A stretch of DNA of 64,000 nucleotides. Source: Cohnella baijiui (GTDB taxonomy: Bacteria; Bacillota; Bacilli; Paenibacillales; Paenibacillaceae). Location: the NCBI RefSeq assembly GCF_020731285.1, contig NZ_JAJFOW010000009.1, forward strand, positions 1-64,000. The letters are read 5' to 3'. The translations under genes and the position numbers were made by a program. Below are positions 41,699-50,700 of this stretch, in pieces (the first letter of the stretch is position 1; each line of letters starts with the position of its first letter). The notes below the pieces were generated by a model. That model had not been told where the DNA came from. It searched no databases and worked only from the letters and a program-made list of their open reading frames with translations.

Positions 41699-42562
41699 TC
41701 ACGGCTTCAACAGTGCGGCGGAAGCCGCGTGGCCCCGGGCGACCGCCAGCTCGTAAGGCGTGAGGCCGTCGGCATTGCGCGCTGACTTGTCGGCGCCCCG
41801 AGAGAGAAACAGGCGGATCAGCGCGTCCCGATCGAAGTGCGCCGCGACGTGCAGCGCTGTGTAGCCCCGCCGCTGCGTCCCTTCGCAGCGCGCGTCGACG
41901 TCCGTGCCGGCGTCGAGCAGAAGCGTCACGATATGCGTGTAGCTGCCCATGATCGCCGCGTGAATGGCCAGGTTGTTCAGGTCGCCGTCTGCGCTCCGGG
42001 CATGAATGTCCGCGCCGAGCTCGAGCAGCAGCCGGACCGTCTCTTCGTTGCCGAAATGGGCGGCGATGCTGAGCAGCGGGAACCCGTCGGCATTGCGGCT
42101 TGCGATTAGCTCCGGGGACGCTGCGAGCAGCTCCCTCACCCGGCTCGTGCTGCCGACGGCGGCCGCCTCGAAGAGGCTGAATTCGGCGCCGCTGTTGATG
42201 AGCAGCTCCTTGATATCGTTGGCACGCATATAGGCGGCCACCAGGGTTGCGGTATCCGTCGGATCGCCGCCCGCCTGTGAAGCGGCGTCGTCACGCTCCG
42301 CGTTCACCAGCGCGGCCAGGCGCGCCAGATGGTTCGGGCCGACGGACTCCAGCATGTGGCCGCGCAGCTCCCGGACTTCGTTCGACAGTCGCTGCGCCCG
42401 CCGAAGCAGCTCCTCCGAAGCGCCGATGCCGGCATTCACGAAGTGCGAGACGGCCCGGGAACGATTGGCTTCGAGACCCGCTTCCACGAGCAGGTCGACC
42501 GCCCGCAGCGCTTGGTCGTCGAGTCGGATCGAGAGGACGACGCTTGGATTTTTCTTTGGCAT
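41699..42562 (-). CDS. Ribbon-helix-helix-like and ankyrin-repeat fusion protein
   Basis: 287-aa protein. Residues about 5-50 look like a CopG/Arc-type DNA-binding segment: PSVVLSIRLDDQALRAVDLL followed by a helix ANRSRAVSHFVNAGI. After a helical linker, three to four ankyrin units (about 130-285) include SIAAHFGNEETVRLLLELGA, LAIHAAIMGSYTHIVTLLLD and ALHVAAHFDRDALIRLFLSR. Start at 42562 has GGAGAG 4-5 nt upstream; an upstream TTG is less likely. A palindromic TGTAATT/AATTACA array lies directly before the gene, suggesting autoregulation. The ankyrin part may sense a partner protein. Confidence 0.75.
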   Translation of the reverse strand: MPKKNPSVVLSIRLDDQALRAVDLLVEAGLEANRSRAVSHFVNAGIGASEELLRRAQRLSNEVRELRGHMLESVGPNHLARLAALVNAERDDAASQAGGDPTDTATLVAAYMRANDIKELLINSGAEFSLFEAAAVGSTSRVRELLAASPELIASRNADGFPLLSIAAHFGNEETVRLLLELGADIHARSADGDLNNLAIHAAIMGSYTHIVTLLLDAGTDVDARCEGTQRRGYTALHVAAHFDRDALIRLFLSRGADKSARNADGLTPYELAVARGHAASAALLKP

Positions 42563-42599
42563 AGCTCTCCGCATGGTAGGGTTGGATTGGTCTTGCAAG

Positions 42600-42680
42600 T
42601 GTAATTGAAATTACAAAATTACAATAACACGGATGTTTGCAAAACGCCACACTTTATTCCGTAATTTCTTATGAATTTAC
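42600..42680 (-). promoter_or_regulatory. Repeated palindromic half-sites upstream of the RHH-ankyrin gene
   Basis: TGTAATTGAAATTACA (42600-42615) is a near-perfect palindrome; further half-sites are AATTACA (42617-42623), CGTAATTT (42660-42667) and AATTTACA (42674-42681). The stretch ACACGGAT followed by TTGCAA is also duplicated (42627-42643 and 42679-42697). Five half-sites in 80 bp fit cooperative binding of a small dimeric repressor. Confidence 0.55.
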
Positions 42681-42752
42681 ACGGATATTAGTTGCAACCC
42701 TATCACGCCGACCCCCGCTTCGCCAAGCCCCAAAAAACCCCAGAAAGCCGAA

Positions 42753-42779
42753 CGGACGCCGATACGGCATCGGCGTCCG
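42753..42779 (-). terminator. Hairpin terminator after the SRPBCC gene
   Basis: CGGACGCCGAT-ACGGC-ATCGGCGTCCG, a perfect 11-bp stem 15 bp beyond the stop of the SRPBCC gene; the minus-strand continuation holds a TTTTTT tract about 15 nt on. Confidence 0.6.
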
Positions 42780-42793
42780 TCCTTTTGCCGGCT

Positions 42794-43276
42794 TCACTCG
42801 GTGAAGGCGCCGAGTTGGTCCAGCGAAGATCGAAGACCGACGTCGTGGTCTTCCTTGCGAATGCCTGCGGGCACGTCCTCGCATACGATGGTGACCCGAG
42901 TCCCCTCCGGGACGGGCTCGAGCGACCAGGTCATCGTCATCGCGCCCGCAAACGCGGGATCGTCCGAGTCGAACACGACCCGCTGCACGATCCGCTCGTC
43001 CGGGATCAGCCGCACGAAGGTCCCTTCGACGACATCCGTATCCTCGGAGGTTTTGCCACGTCCGGCCTGGCCCCGATCGAGATAAGTGAGCGCCATCCGA
43101 TAGACGCCGCCTTCCCGCGCGTCGAACGCCAAGATGCGCCCCTCCATCCCGTCGGGCGGCAGCCATTGCAGCCACGCCTCGGGGTCTACGAATGCCTGAT
43201 AGATCGTGTGCGGCGATGCCTTCAACACCTTCGAAGCCCGATCCGTTCTTCTCGCTTCCGGCGAATTCGTCATCAT
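42794..43276 (-). CDS. SRPBCC-family protein (AHSA1-like START fold)
   Basis: 160-aa SRPBCC protein with the AHSA1 core: ASPHTIYQAFVDPEAWLQWL near the N-terminus, FDAREGGVYRMALTYLD in the middle and the long C-terminal helix DHDVGLRSSLDQLGAFTE. The fold binds hydrophobic ligands; no catalytic function is evident. GGGAGG lies 5 nt before ATG 43276. A second, different AHSA1-like gene at 46.7 kb is paired with an ArsR regulator, but this one is alone. Confidence 0.88.
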   Translation of the reverse strand: MMTNSPEARRTDRASKVLKASPHTIYQAFVDPEAWLQWLPPDGMEGRILAFDAREGGVYRMALTYLDRGQAGRGKTSEDTDVVEGTFVRLIPDERIVQRVVFDSDDPAFAGAMTMTWSLEPVPEGTRVTIVCEDVPAGIRKEDHDVGLRSSLDQLGAFTE

Positions 43277-43381
43277 TCGCGCCTCCCTTCCTTTCCTTCA
43301 TTTTACCCCATCCGGAAGAGACCCGTTTCTTGCCGATTGCGAAAGATCGAATGGAAATACGAGGAACGTTTGCATTTATAG

Positions 43382-43409
43382 TTTACATCCAATGTGAGAC
43401 CTATATACT
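43382..43409 (+). promoter_or_regulatory. Promoter of ddh
   Basis: TTTACA (43382-43387), 16-bp spacer, TATACT (43404-43409), 46 bp upstream of the CTG start of ddh. Confidence 0.6.
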
Positions 43410-43455
43410 AGAATAGAACGCACCAACCCGTTTGAACGAGAAGGAGGAGCTTCAT

Positions 43456-44439
43456 CTGAGTACAATCAAAGTAGGCATCGTAGGCTACGGCAACCTTGGC
43501 AAGGGCGTCGAGAAAGCCATCGCGCAAAATTCGGATATCGAACTCGTCGCGATCTTCACCCGGCGGCAGCCGGATCAACTGGCGTCCGCGGGCGGCAGCG
43601 CCCGGTTCGAGCACATCTCCGCCGCGGAGCAATATATCGACAAGATCGACGTCATGATCCTGTGCGGCGGTTCCGCAACCGACCTGCCGGAGCAGACGCC
43701 GCAGCTGGCGCGCCTCTTCAACACGGTCGACAGCTTCGACACCCATGCGAAAATCCCCGAGTTCTACGAGTCGGTCAACGCGGCAGCCGAGCAAGCCGGC
43801 AAAGTCAGCGTTATTTCCACCGGCTGGGATCCGGGTCTGTTCTCGCTGAACCGCCTGCTCGCCGGCGCAATCCTCCCGGAAGGCAAGGAGTATACGTTCT
43901 GGGGCAAGGGCGTCAGCCAAGGCCATTCCGACGCCATCCGCCGGGTGCCCGGCGTGAAGGACGGCGTGCAGTACACGGTTCCGGTCCAGGAAGTGATCGA
44001 CCGCATCCGCGGGGGTGAGACGCCGGACTTCACGACCCGCGAAAAGCACCTGCGCCAATGCTTCGTCGTGGCGGAGGAAAGGGCGGACCTCGAGCAGATC
44101 CGCCAAACGATCGTGAACATGCCGAACTACTTCTCGGACTACGACACGACGGTGACCTTCATTACCGAAGAGGAGCTCCGCGCCGAGCACCGGGGCATGC
44201 CGCACGGAGGCTTCGTCATCCGCAGCGGCGTGACGGGCGAAGGTACCAAACAAATCGTCGAGTTCGGCCTGAAGCTGGAGAGCAATCCGGAGTTCACGGC
44301 CAGCGTGCTCGTCGCCTACGCGCGGGCGGCAGCCAAGCTGCATCGGGAAGGCCACAAAGGCGCGCGCACCGTATTCGACATCCCGCTCGGCCACCTGTCC
44401 CCGAGATCGGCCGCCGACCTGCGCCGCGACCTCCTCTAA
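43456..44439 (+). CDS. ddh: meso-Diaminopimelate D-dehydrogenase, CTG start
   Basis: 327-aa NADPH-dependent enzyme that reversibly converts tetrahydrodipicolinate plus ammonia to meso-diaminopimelate, the direct route to lysine and peptidoglycan. The Rossmann motif is VGIVGYGNLGKGVE; ILCGGSATDLPEQTP, NTVDSFDTHAKIP, STGWDPGLFSLNRLL and GKGVSQGHSDAIRRVPGVKD are hallmarks of the Ddh family, and the C-terminal TVFDIPLGHLSPRSAADLRR closes it. AAGGAGG (43441-43447) is placed 8 nt before a CTG at 43456, giving the usual length; an upstream TTG would lie before the ribosome site. A strong terminator follows. Confidence 0.95.
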   Translation: MSTIKVGIVGYGNLGKGVEKAIAQNSDIELVAIFTRRQPDQLASAGGSARFEHISAAEQYIDKIDVMILCGGSATDLPEQTPQLARLFNTVDSFDTHAKIPEFYESVNAAAEQAGKVSVISTGWDPGLFSLNRLLAGAILPEGKEYTFWGKGVSQGHSDAIRRVPGVKDGVQYTVPVQEVIDRIRGGETPDFTTREKHLRQCFVVAEERADLEQIRQTIVNMPNYFSDYDTTVTFITEEELRAEHRGMPHGGFVIRSGVTGEGTKQIVEFGLKLESNPEFTASVLVAYARAAAKLHREGHKGARTVFDIPLGHLSPRSAADLRRDLL

Positions 44440-44468
44440 TTCGTTTCACGTAGATCGAAATTGAAGCA

Positions 44469-44494
44469 CCCCGTCACGCCTGTGACGGGGTTTT
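44469..44494 (+). terminator. Terminator of ddh
   Basis: CCCCGTCAC-GCCT-GTGACGGGG (44469-44490), followed by TTTTCG. A perfect 9-bp GC-rich stem 29 bp after the stop. Confidence 0.85.
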
Positions 44495-44551
44495 CGTCGT
44501 GTTGTCCGGGGGGTGATTATCAATTTTGTTCAACCCTAAAAAAATGATTGA

Positions 44552-46019
<1,468 letters not shown>

Positions 46020-46200
46020 GTCAAGCAAGACAACAGCATCGACCGCTAGAAAAAGGAGCTGCCCCAAACGCCCTGGTTGGAGCATTTTTCTTCAGTTGAC
46101 GACGCCGCCGGTCCTGCGTGATCCATTCATGCATCATATCCAGGCATTCGCGCATTTCTTCTAATAATGTTCTGATCAACCGATGCCCGTGATGGGATAA

Positions 46201-46529
46201 GGAACATTTTGTTCCCTATTTCGGCGGAATGGCGGGGGCACGGGGGAATAAGGAACATTTTGTTCCCTATTTCGGCGGATTGGCGGGGGCACGGGGGAAT
46301 AGGGAACATTTTGTTCCCTATTTCGGTGGAATTGCGGGAGCGTGAGGGAATAAGGAACAATTTGTTTCCTATTTCGGTGGAATGGCGGGAGCGCGAGAGA
46401 ATAAGGAGCATTTTGTTCCTTATTTCGACGGAGTGGTGAGGGCACGCGACTTGTGCCCCGATGGAGCATTTTGCTCCATCTGGCGGACCCAGAGCCTCCT
46501 GACCGCACTAGTTGGAGCATTTCGCTCCA
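46201..46529. repeat. Palindrome array with a 51-bp period
   Basis: Five units start at 46201, 46252, 46303, 46354 and 46405, exactly 51 bp apart. Each opens with GGAACATTTTGTTCC or a variant and continues with CTATTTCGGYGG and a G-rich stretch. Two further palindromes of a different sequence, TGGAGCATTTTGCTCCA (46462-46478) and TGGAGCATTTCGCTCCA (46513-46529), are again 51 bp apart and followed by the same 30-bp spacer. Compensating changes in the arms occur (GGAACAATTTGTTTCC, GGAGCATTTTGTTCC partly). Confidence 0.9.
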
Positions 46530-46591
46530 TCTGGCGGACCCGGAGCCTCCTGACTGCTCGCATGACGGGGGATCATCCCGACATTCAAACA

Positions 46592-46638
46592 AAAGGGACC
46601 TCAATTTCCACGATAAGTGGAGATTGAGGTCCCTTTTT
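46592..46638 (+). terminator. Strong bidirectional terminator
   Basis: AAAGGGACCTCAAT (46592-46605) pairs with ATTGAGGTCCCTTT (46623-46636) around an inner CCAC/GTGG helix, followed by TTC on the plus strand and preceded by runs of A. It separates gdhA from the convergent SRPBCC gene. Confidence 0.8.
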
Positions 46639-46710
46639 CTCACTGAAAACCGGTGCTGGCGGGGCTCAAAAATTGGTGAGCTCTTTCGATTGCATGGCGC
46701 GGCGGCGTGA

Positions 46711-47208
46711 TTACCGGTTCTTCAGCTTCGCCAGCAGCTCGACGAGACGGGCGAACGACTCGTTCAAGCCGCCCTCCATGCCGGACTGCAGCATGCCGTC
46801 CCGATCCGTGACATTGCGGAAGACGGACTCCATCCGGATCAGCGTCCTGTCGCCGGGCAGCGCCTCGAAGGTCGCCGTCTCGAGCGTGACATGGCCTCTC
46901 TCGGGCATCCCTTCGAATTCGAACGTCTGGATAATCCGCTCGGGCGCCGTGACTTCATGGAATACGCCCCGGAAGCCGTACTCGTTGCCGGCGTCGTCGC
47001 GAGTGACGTACCTCCAGTTCCCGCCGTCCCGCGCCTCGAAAGCCTCGAGCGTCATGGCGAGTTGGCGCGGCCCCATCCATTCCTTGAACAGCTCCGCATC
47101 GGTGAACGCCTCGAATACGAGCTCCCGGGGCGCGTCGAACTCCCTCTCGATGAGGATGACTTGCTTGCCGGGCTCCGCGATTACCTTCGTTTCGTAGCTT
47201 GTAGTCAT
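46711..47208 (-). CDS. SRPBCC-family protein (AHSA1-like) paired with an ArsR regulator
   Basis: 165-aa AHSA1-type protein: VILIEREFDAPRELVFEAFT, WMGPRQLAMTLEAFEARDGG, GVFHEVTAPERIIQTFEFEG and the C-terminal helix GGLNESFARLVELLAKLKNR. The start ATG at 47208 overlaps the stop of the ArsR gene by 4 nt, so the two are translationally coupled. This ArsR-SRPBCC pairing is common in soil bacteria; the ligand is not known. Confidence 0.9.
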   Translation of the reverse strand: MTTSYETKVIAEPGKQVILIEREFDAPRELVFEAFTDAELFKEWMGPRQLAMTLEAFEARDGGNWRYVTRDDAGNEYGFRGVFHEVTAPERIIQTFEFEGMPERGHVTLETATFEALPGDRTLIRMESVFRNVTDRDGMLQSGMEGGLNESFARLVELLAKLKNR

Positions 47209-47552
47209 GATTGATCGTTCCCTTCCGTTTGGGTTTTGGATTGCTGGGCTTTGCGTCTTTGCAACAATCGGTCCAAAGCTTCGAATCGGTCGCTCCACAT
47301 CTGCCGGTAGCTCCGTGCCCACTCCTCCACCTCCTGGATCGCTGCCGGATTCAGATGGTAGATGCGCAGCTGTGCCTTCTTCTCCATCGAGACGACGTTC
47401 GCCTCGCGGAGCGCCTTCAGGTGCTGCGAGATCGCCTGAGGGCTGACCTCGAAGTGGCTGCTGATCTCCGTCGCGGAAAGAGGGCCGTGCGCGGCAAGCA
47501 GCTCGATGATGCGTCTTCGATTGGGGTCTGCTATGACTGTGAAGGTGTCCAT
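47205..47552 (-). CDS. ArsR-family regulator, probably leaderless
   Basis: 115-aa winged-helix repressor without the CXC metal-binding motif: IADPNRRRIIELLAAHGPLS, recognition segment HFEVSPQAISQHLKALREAN and wing KKAQLRIYHLN. It is of the metal-independent subgroup that accompanies AHSA1 genes. The ATG at 47552 sits 6 nt from a TATAAT box, which places the transcript start at or next to the start codon; no ribosome site is present. The frame is open further upstream but lacks a plausible start. Probably represses itself and the SRPBCC gene. Confidence 0.9.
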   Translation of the reverse strand: MDTFTVIADPNRRRIIELLAAHGPLSATEISSHFEVSPQAISQHLKALREANVVSMEKKAQLRIYHLNPAAIQEVEEWARSYRQMWSDRFEALDRLLQRRKAQQSKTQTEGNDQS

Positions 47553-47558
47553 GCGCTT

Positions 47559-47587
47559 ATTATAAATCCAATTCTTTATAAAGTAAA
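47559..47587 (-). promoter_or_regulatory. Promoter of the ArsR-SRPBCC operon
   Basis: Minus strand TTTACT (47582-47587), 17 bp, TATAAT (47559-47564); the start codon begins 7 nt downstream. TTTATAAAG/TTTATAAT repeats within the spacer may be the operator. Confidence 0.6.
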
Positions 47588-47733
47588 TACTTAAATAAAA
47601 AAATCCTTTGCCACGCTTCGGACTCCTATTCCAGAATAATGCCGAACGGATCAGGATTTCTTCTGATTGCACTGTTGGAGTACGGGTTCAGCTTGACGAG
47701 GCTAACGGTGAAAAAGAGCCAGCCGGACCAAAA

Positions 47734-47772
47734 AACAACCACCGACGACGGTTGAGGTCGGCGGTGGTTGTT
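47734..47772 (-). terminator. Terminator of the SLH surface-protein gene
   Basis: AACAACCACCG (47734-47744) pairs with CGGTGGTTGTT (47762-47772); the minus-strand tail is TTTTGG. Lies 22 bp after the stop. Confidence 0.8.
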
Positions 47773-47793
47773 GGGCAAATCCGGATTACAGGA

Positions 47794-50700
47794 TTACTTG
47801 TCGATCAGATTGGTCGTTTTGAGCAGCCTTGCGATCAACGCCGTCACTTCGGCGCGCGTCATGTTCGACTGCGGCTTCAGGAGCTGCGCCCCTTGACCTT
47901 GCACGATTCCGGCGCGGATCATCTGAGCGACATCTTCCCTCGCCCAAGCCGATACGCTTGCCGCATCCCCATACTGCGCCAGCAGAACATTCGCCTCATC
48001 CTGACTAAGCGCGGCTGGCGTTTCGATCAGGTGATAGGCCCGGGCAATCATCGCGATGCCCTGTTCTCTCGTAATCTGCCGATTGCCGTAGAACTGGCCG
48101 TCGTTAAACCCGCGAACGATATCGAATTCATTGTCGATCGATACCGTTTTCCGGTACCAAGCGGTATCCGGAACATCGGCGAATTTATTCTCCGGAGCGT
48201 TCTGACGCAGCAAGCCCAGTCCGATAACCACGATCTCCGAGAACTCGGAACGCGTGACGTTGCGGTTAGGCGAGAACGTATTGTTCCCAGTTCCCGCAAG
48301 ATCAAGCCTTGCGGCAATATTGTTCACATCCGTCTTGCCCCAATGGTTCTTCACATCGTCGAAGTCCTGCGGATTCCAGATGACGGAGTAAGTACCATGG
48401 CTGCGGAGATCGTTAATCAGTGCATAATAACGATTGTTGACTTTCGTAACGACCGTCGGTACATGGTACACGCTGCCGTCTTCATTGATAATAACACCCG
48501 TCGTGATGCGATTCGGATCGATGCCGTCCGGCAGAGCGATGTATTTCGCTGCATATCCGTTCAACTGTTCCGTTCTGACCGTCTTGCCGTCATGCGAGAA
48601 GGTCAGATCGAGATCGACCGGCGTCACGAGCAGCTCGTAGCCTTCCGCAGCCGCTTGGTTCTTGGCGTTGGAAATGACGGCATCCGAAGAACGGGCGATG
48701 TCGATGTGGACCGCGATGTCGCCCAGCCCCGCGTCATTCAGTTGCTTGGACACCCCGTTCAAGTCCATCTTACCGCCGGGTACCGGATAGATGGCAAGCG
48801 GGTTGCTGATTTCCAGGCTTGCACCCTTGTCGGCGATTTGTTTGACGGTTCCTGCCGTTAATCCGTCGACTTTCACATCGCCGTCCTTCGGGGAACGAAT
48901 CCCAAGTTTCTGTCCGTTTCCTTTGGCCAATTCCCCGGCAAGCTTGTCTAGGTCGACTTGAACCGACGTAACCGTGCGGTCTCCCGAGGTTGATGTTTTG
49001 CCGGTTGCAAAAGTGCCATCCTGGCCGTTTACGGAGGTTTCGATGTCCGATTCATCCGGCTTCGGCGTTACAGATGGCGTAGGCGTGGGGGTGGGACCAC
49101 TGCCGGGTCCACCAGGTCCGCCGGGATTTCCTCCGCCCTCAGAAGCTCTAGTGACGGTCAGCGTATACTCCGTTACATTGCCTTTGCTATCCGTAACCTT
49201 CACTACAATCGTATTCAAGCCTACATTCAGATCCAGATCTCCGCTTGCCGCTCCGTTCGGAACTTCCTGCCAAGCGCCGTTATTCACGGAGACCTCGATC
49301 TTCGCGTTCGGATCCAGAGCCGTTGGCAGAACCGTGACGGCATAGACGCTATTCAATACGGAAGCCGTATACTGGTTCGATCCGCCAGCGACCGGCGCCA
49401 GATCGATTGAATTTCCATTCCAGCTCTTAAGTTCCAGCCCGGTCAGGGAAGAGCGGTTTGCAGCATCAACCGTAATGGGTTTCGTTTGCGTAGATGTCTT
49501 TCCGTCTTTCGTCGCGGTCGCTTCAACGGTGTAGTCGCCGTCGGCCAGGTCGGTGCCGGGTTGGAAGCTCCAAGTACCGTCCGGATGGACCGTTACGGCT
49601 TGCGTATCGACGACTTGGCCGTCTTTGTCTTTGATCGTAACCGTAACGACTGCGTCCTTATCGGCGGTTCCCTTCACTTCAGGCTTAGAAACGGAAACCA
49701 CATTACCGCTTGGTTCGGTGATGGTTAACGCCGGCAGGGAAGTGTCGATGGCGACATTCTTTGTTTCTTTTGACGTCTTTCCATCTTTTGTAGCGGTCAC
49801 TTCAATGGTATAGTCCCCATCCGCCAGGTCTGTACCGGATTGGTAACTCCAAGTTCCGTCCGGATTGACCGTGACGGTTTGCGTATCGACGGCTTGACCG
49901 TCTTTGTCTTTGATCGTAACCGTGACGACTGCGTCCTTGTCGGCGGTTCCCTTCACTTCAGGCTTAGACACGTAAACCGTATCGCCGCTTGGTTCAGTGA
50001 CGGTTAACGTTGGTGCCGGTATCGCCACCTGGATCTCGCTTGTCTTTGTTGCCGTCCGGTTGTTTTTAACCGCGGTGGCCTCAATCTTGTAGCTGCCGTC
50101 TGTCAAGTTTACATTCGGAATAAATGTCCAGTTGCCGTTGCTGTCAACATTTGCAGCGCCGCCTGCACCTGGTACCGGAATGCCATCTGCATCTTTGATC
50201 ACGATATTCACCGTTGTAGTACCCGGTTCTGCAGTGCCTTCAATCGTTGGTTTGCGTACAGTAACCGGGTCTGCGTCTGGCTTTGTGATCGACAGAGCAT
50301 CGGCATACGAGTCGATCGCATTCATCGTAAACGGATGAGCGGGTCTCCCATTTGTGCCTTTCAAAGTGCCCGTTCCGTTATAGGATACGCTCACCGTTTT
50401 ACCATTAACGTCCGTTCCATTAGGTAAAGTGAGAATCAACTTTTTCGCGTCGGTGGGATCCACTTTAAAGTCCCCCGCATTGATCGTTACCGTATCGGTG
50501 CCGACTTTAATGACAAATCCATTCAGGTCCGTCAAGCTTCCCAAATCCTGGTCAAAGCTCAGCGTGATTTGATTCTGGCCCGCTACGACTTGCTCAAGCG
50601 CGGCATGATCTAATCCGGGCACCGGAATCGCAAAGGTGAAAAATTGACCATCTGCTAGCGCCACTTTGGTTGTGGTCGTATAGTAAGCGACACCACCCGA

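Larger units (their letters stand above)
46020..46710. other. Gene-free stretch dominated by a palindrome array
   Basis: Holds the 51-bp repeat array (46201-46529) and a strong hairpin (46592-46638). Open frames across it on both strands are products of the 51-bp (17-codon) period, not genes. Confidence 0.75.

Noticed and set aside
39906..41756. Open frame of 616 codons on the plus strand
   Set aside because: Antisense shadow of the same two genes; no ribosome site and no recognisable domain.
46127..46643. CRISPR-like array and repeat-protein frames at 46.2 kb
   Set aside because: The spacers are themselves repeated and no cas genes are near; the 17-residue periodic frames follow from the 51-bp unit and lack ribosome sites.
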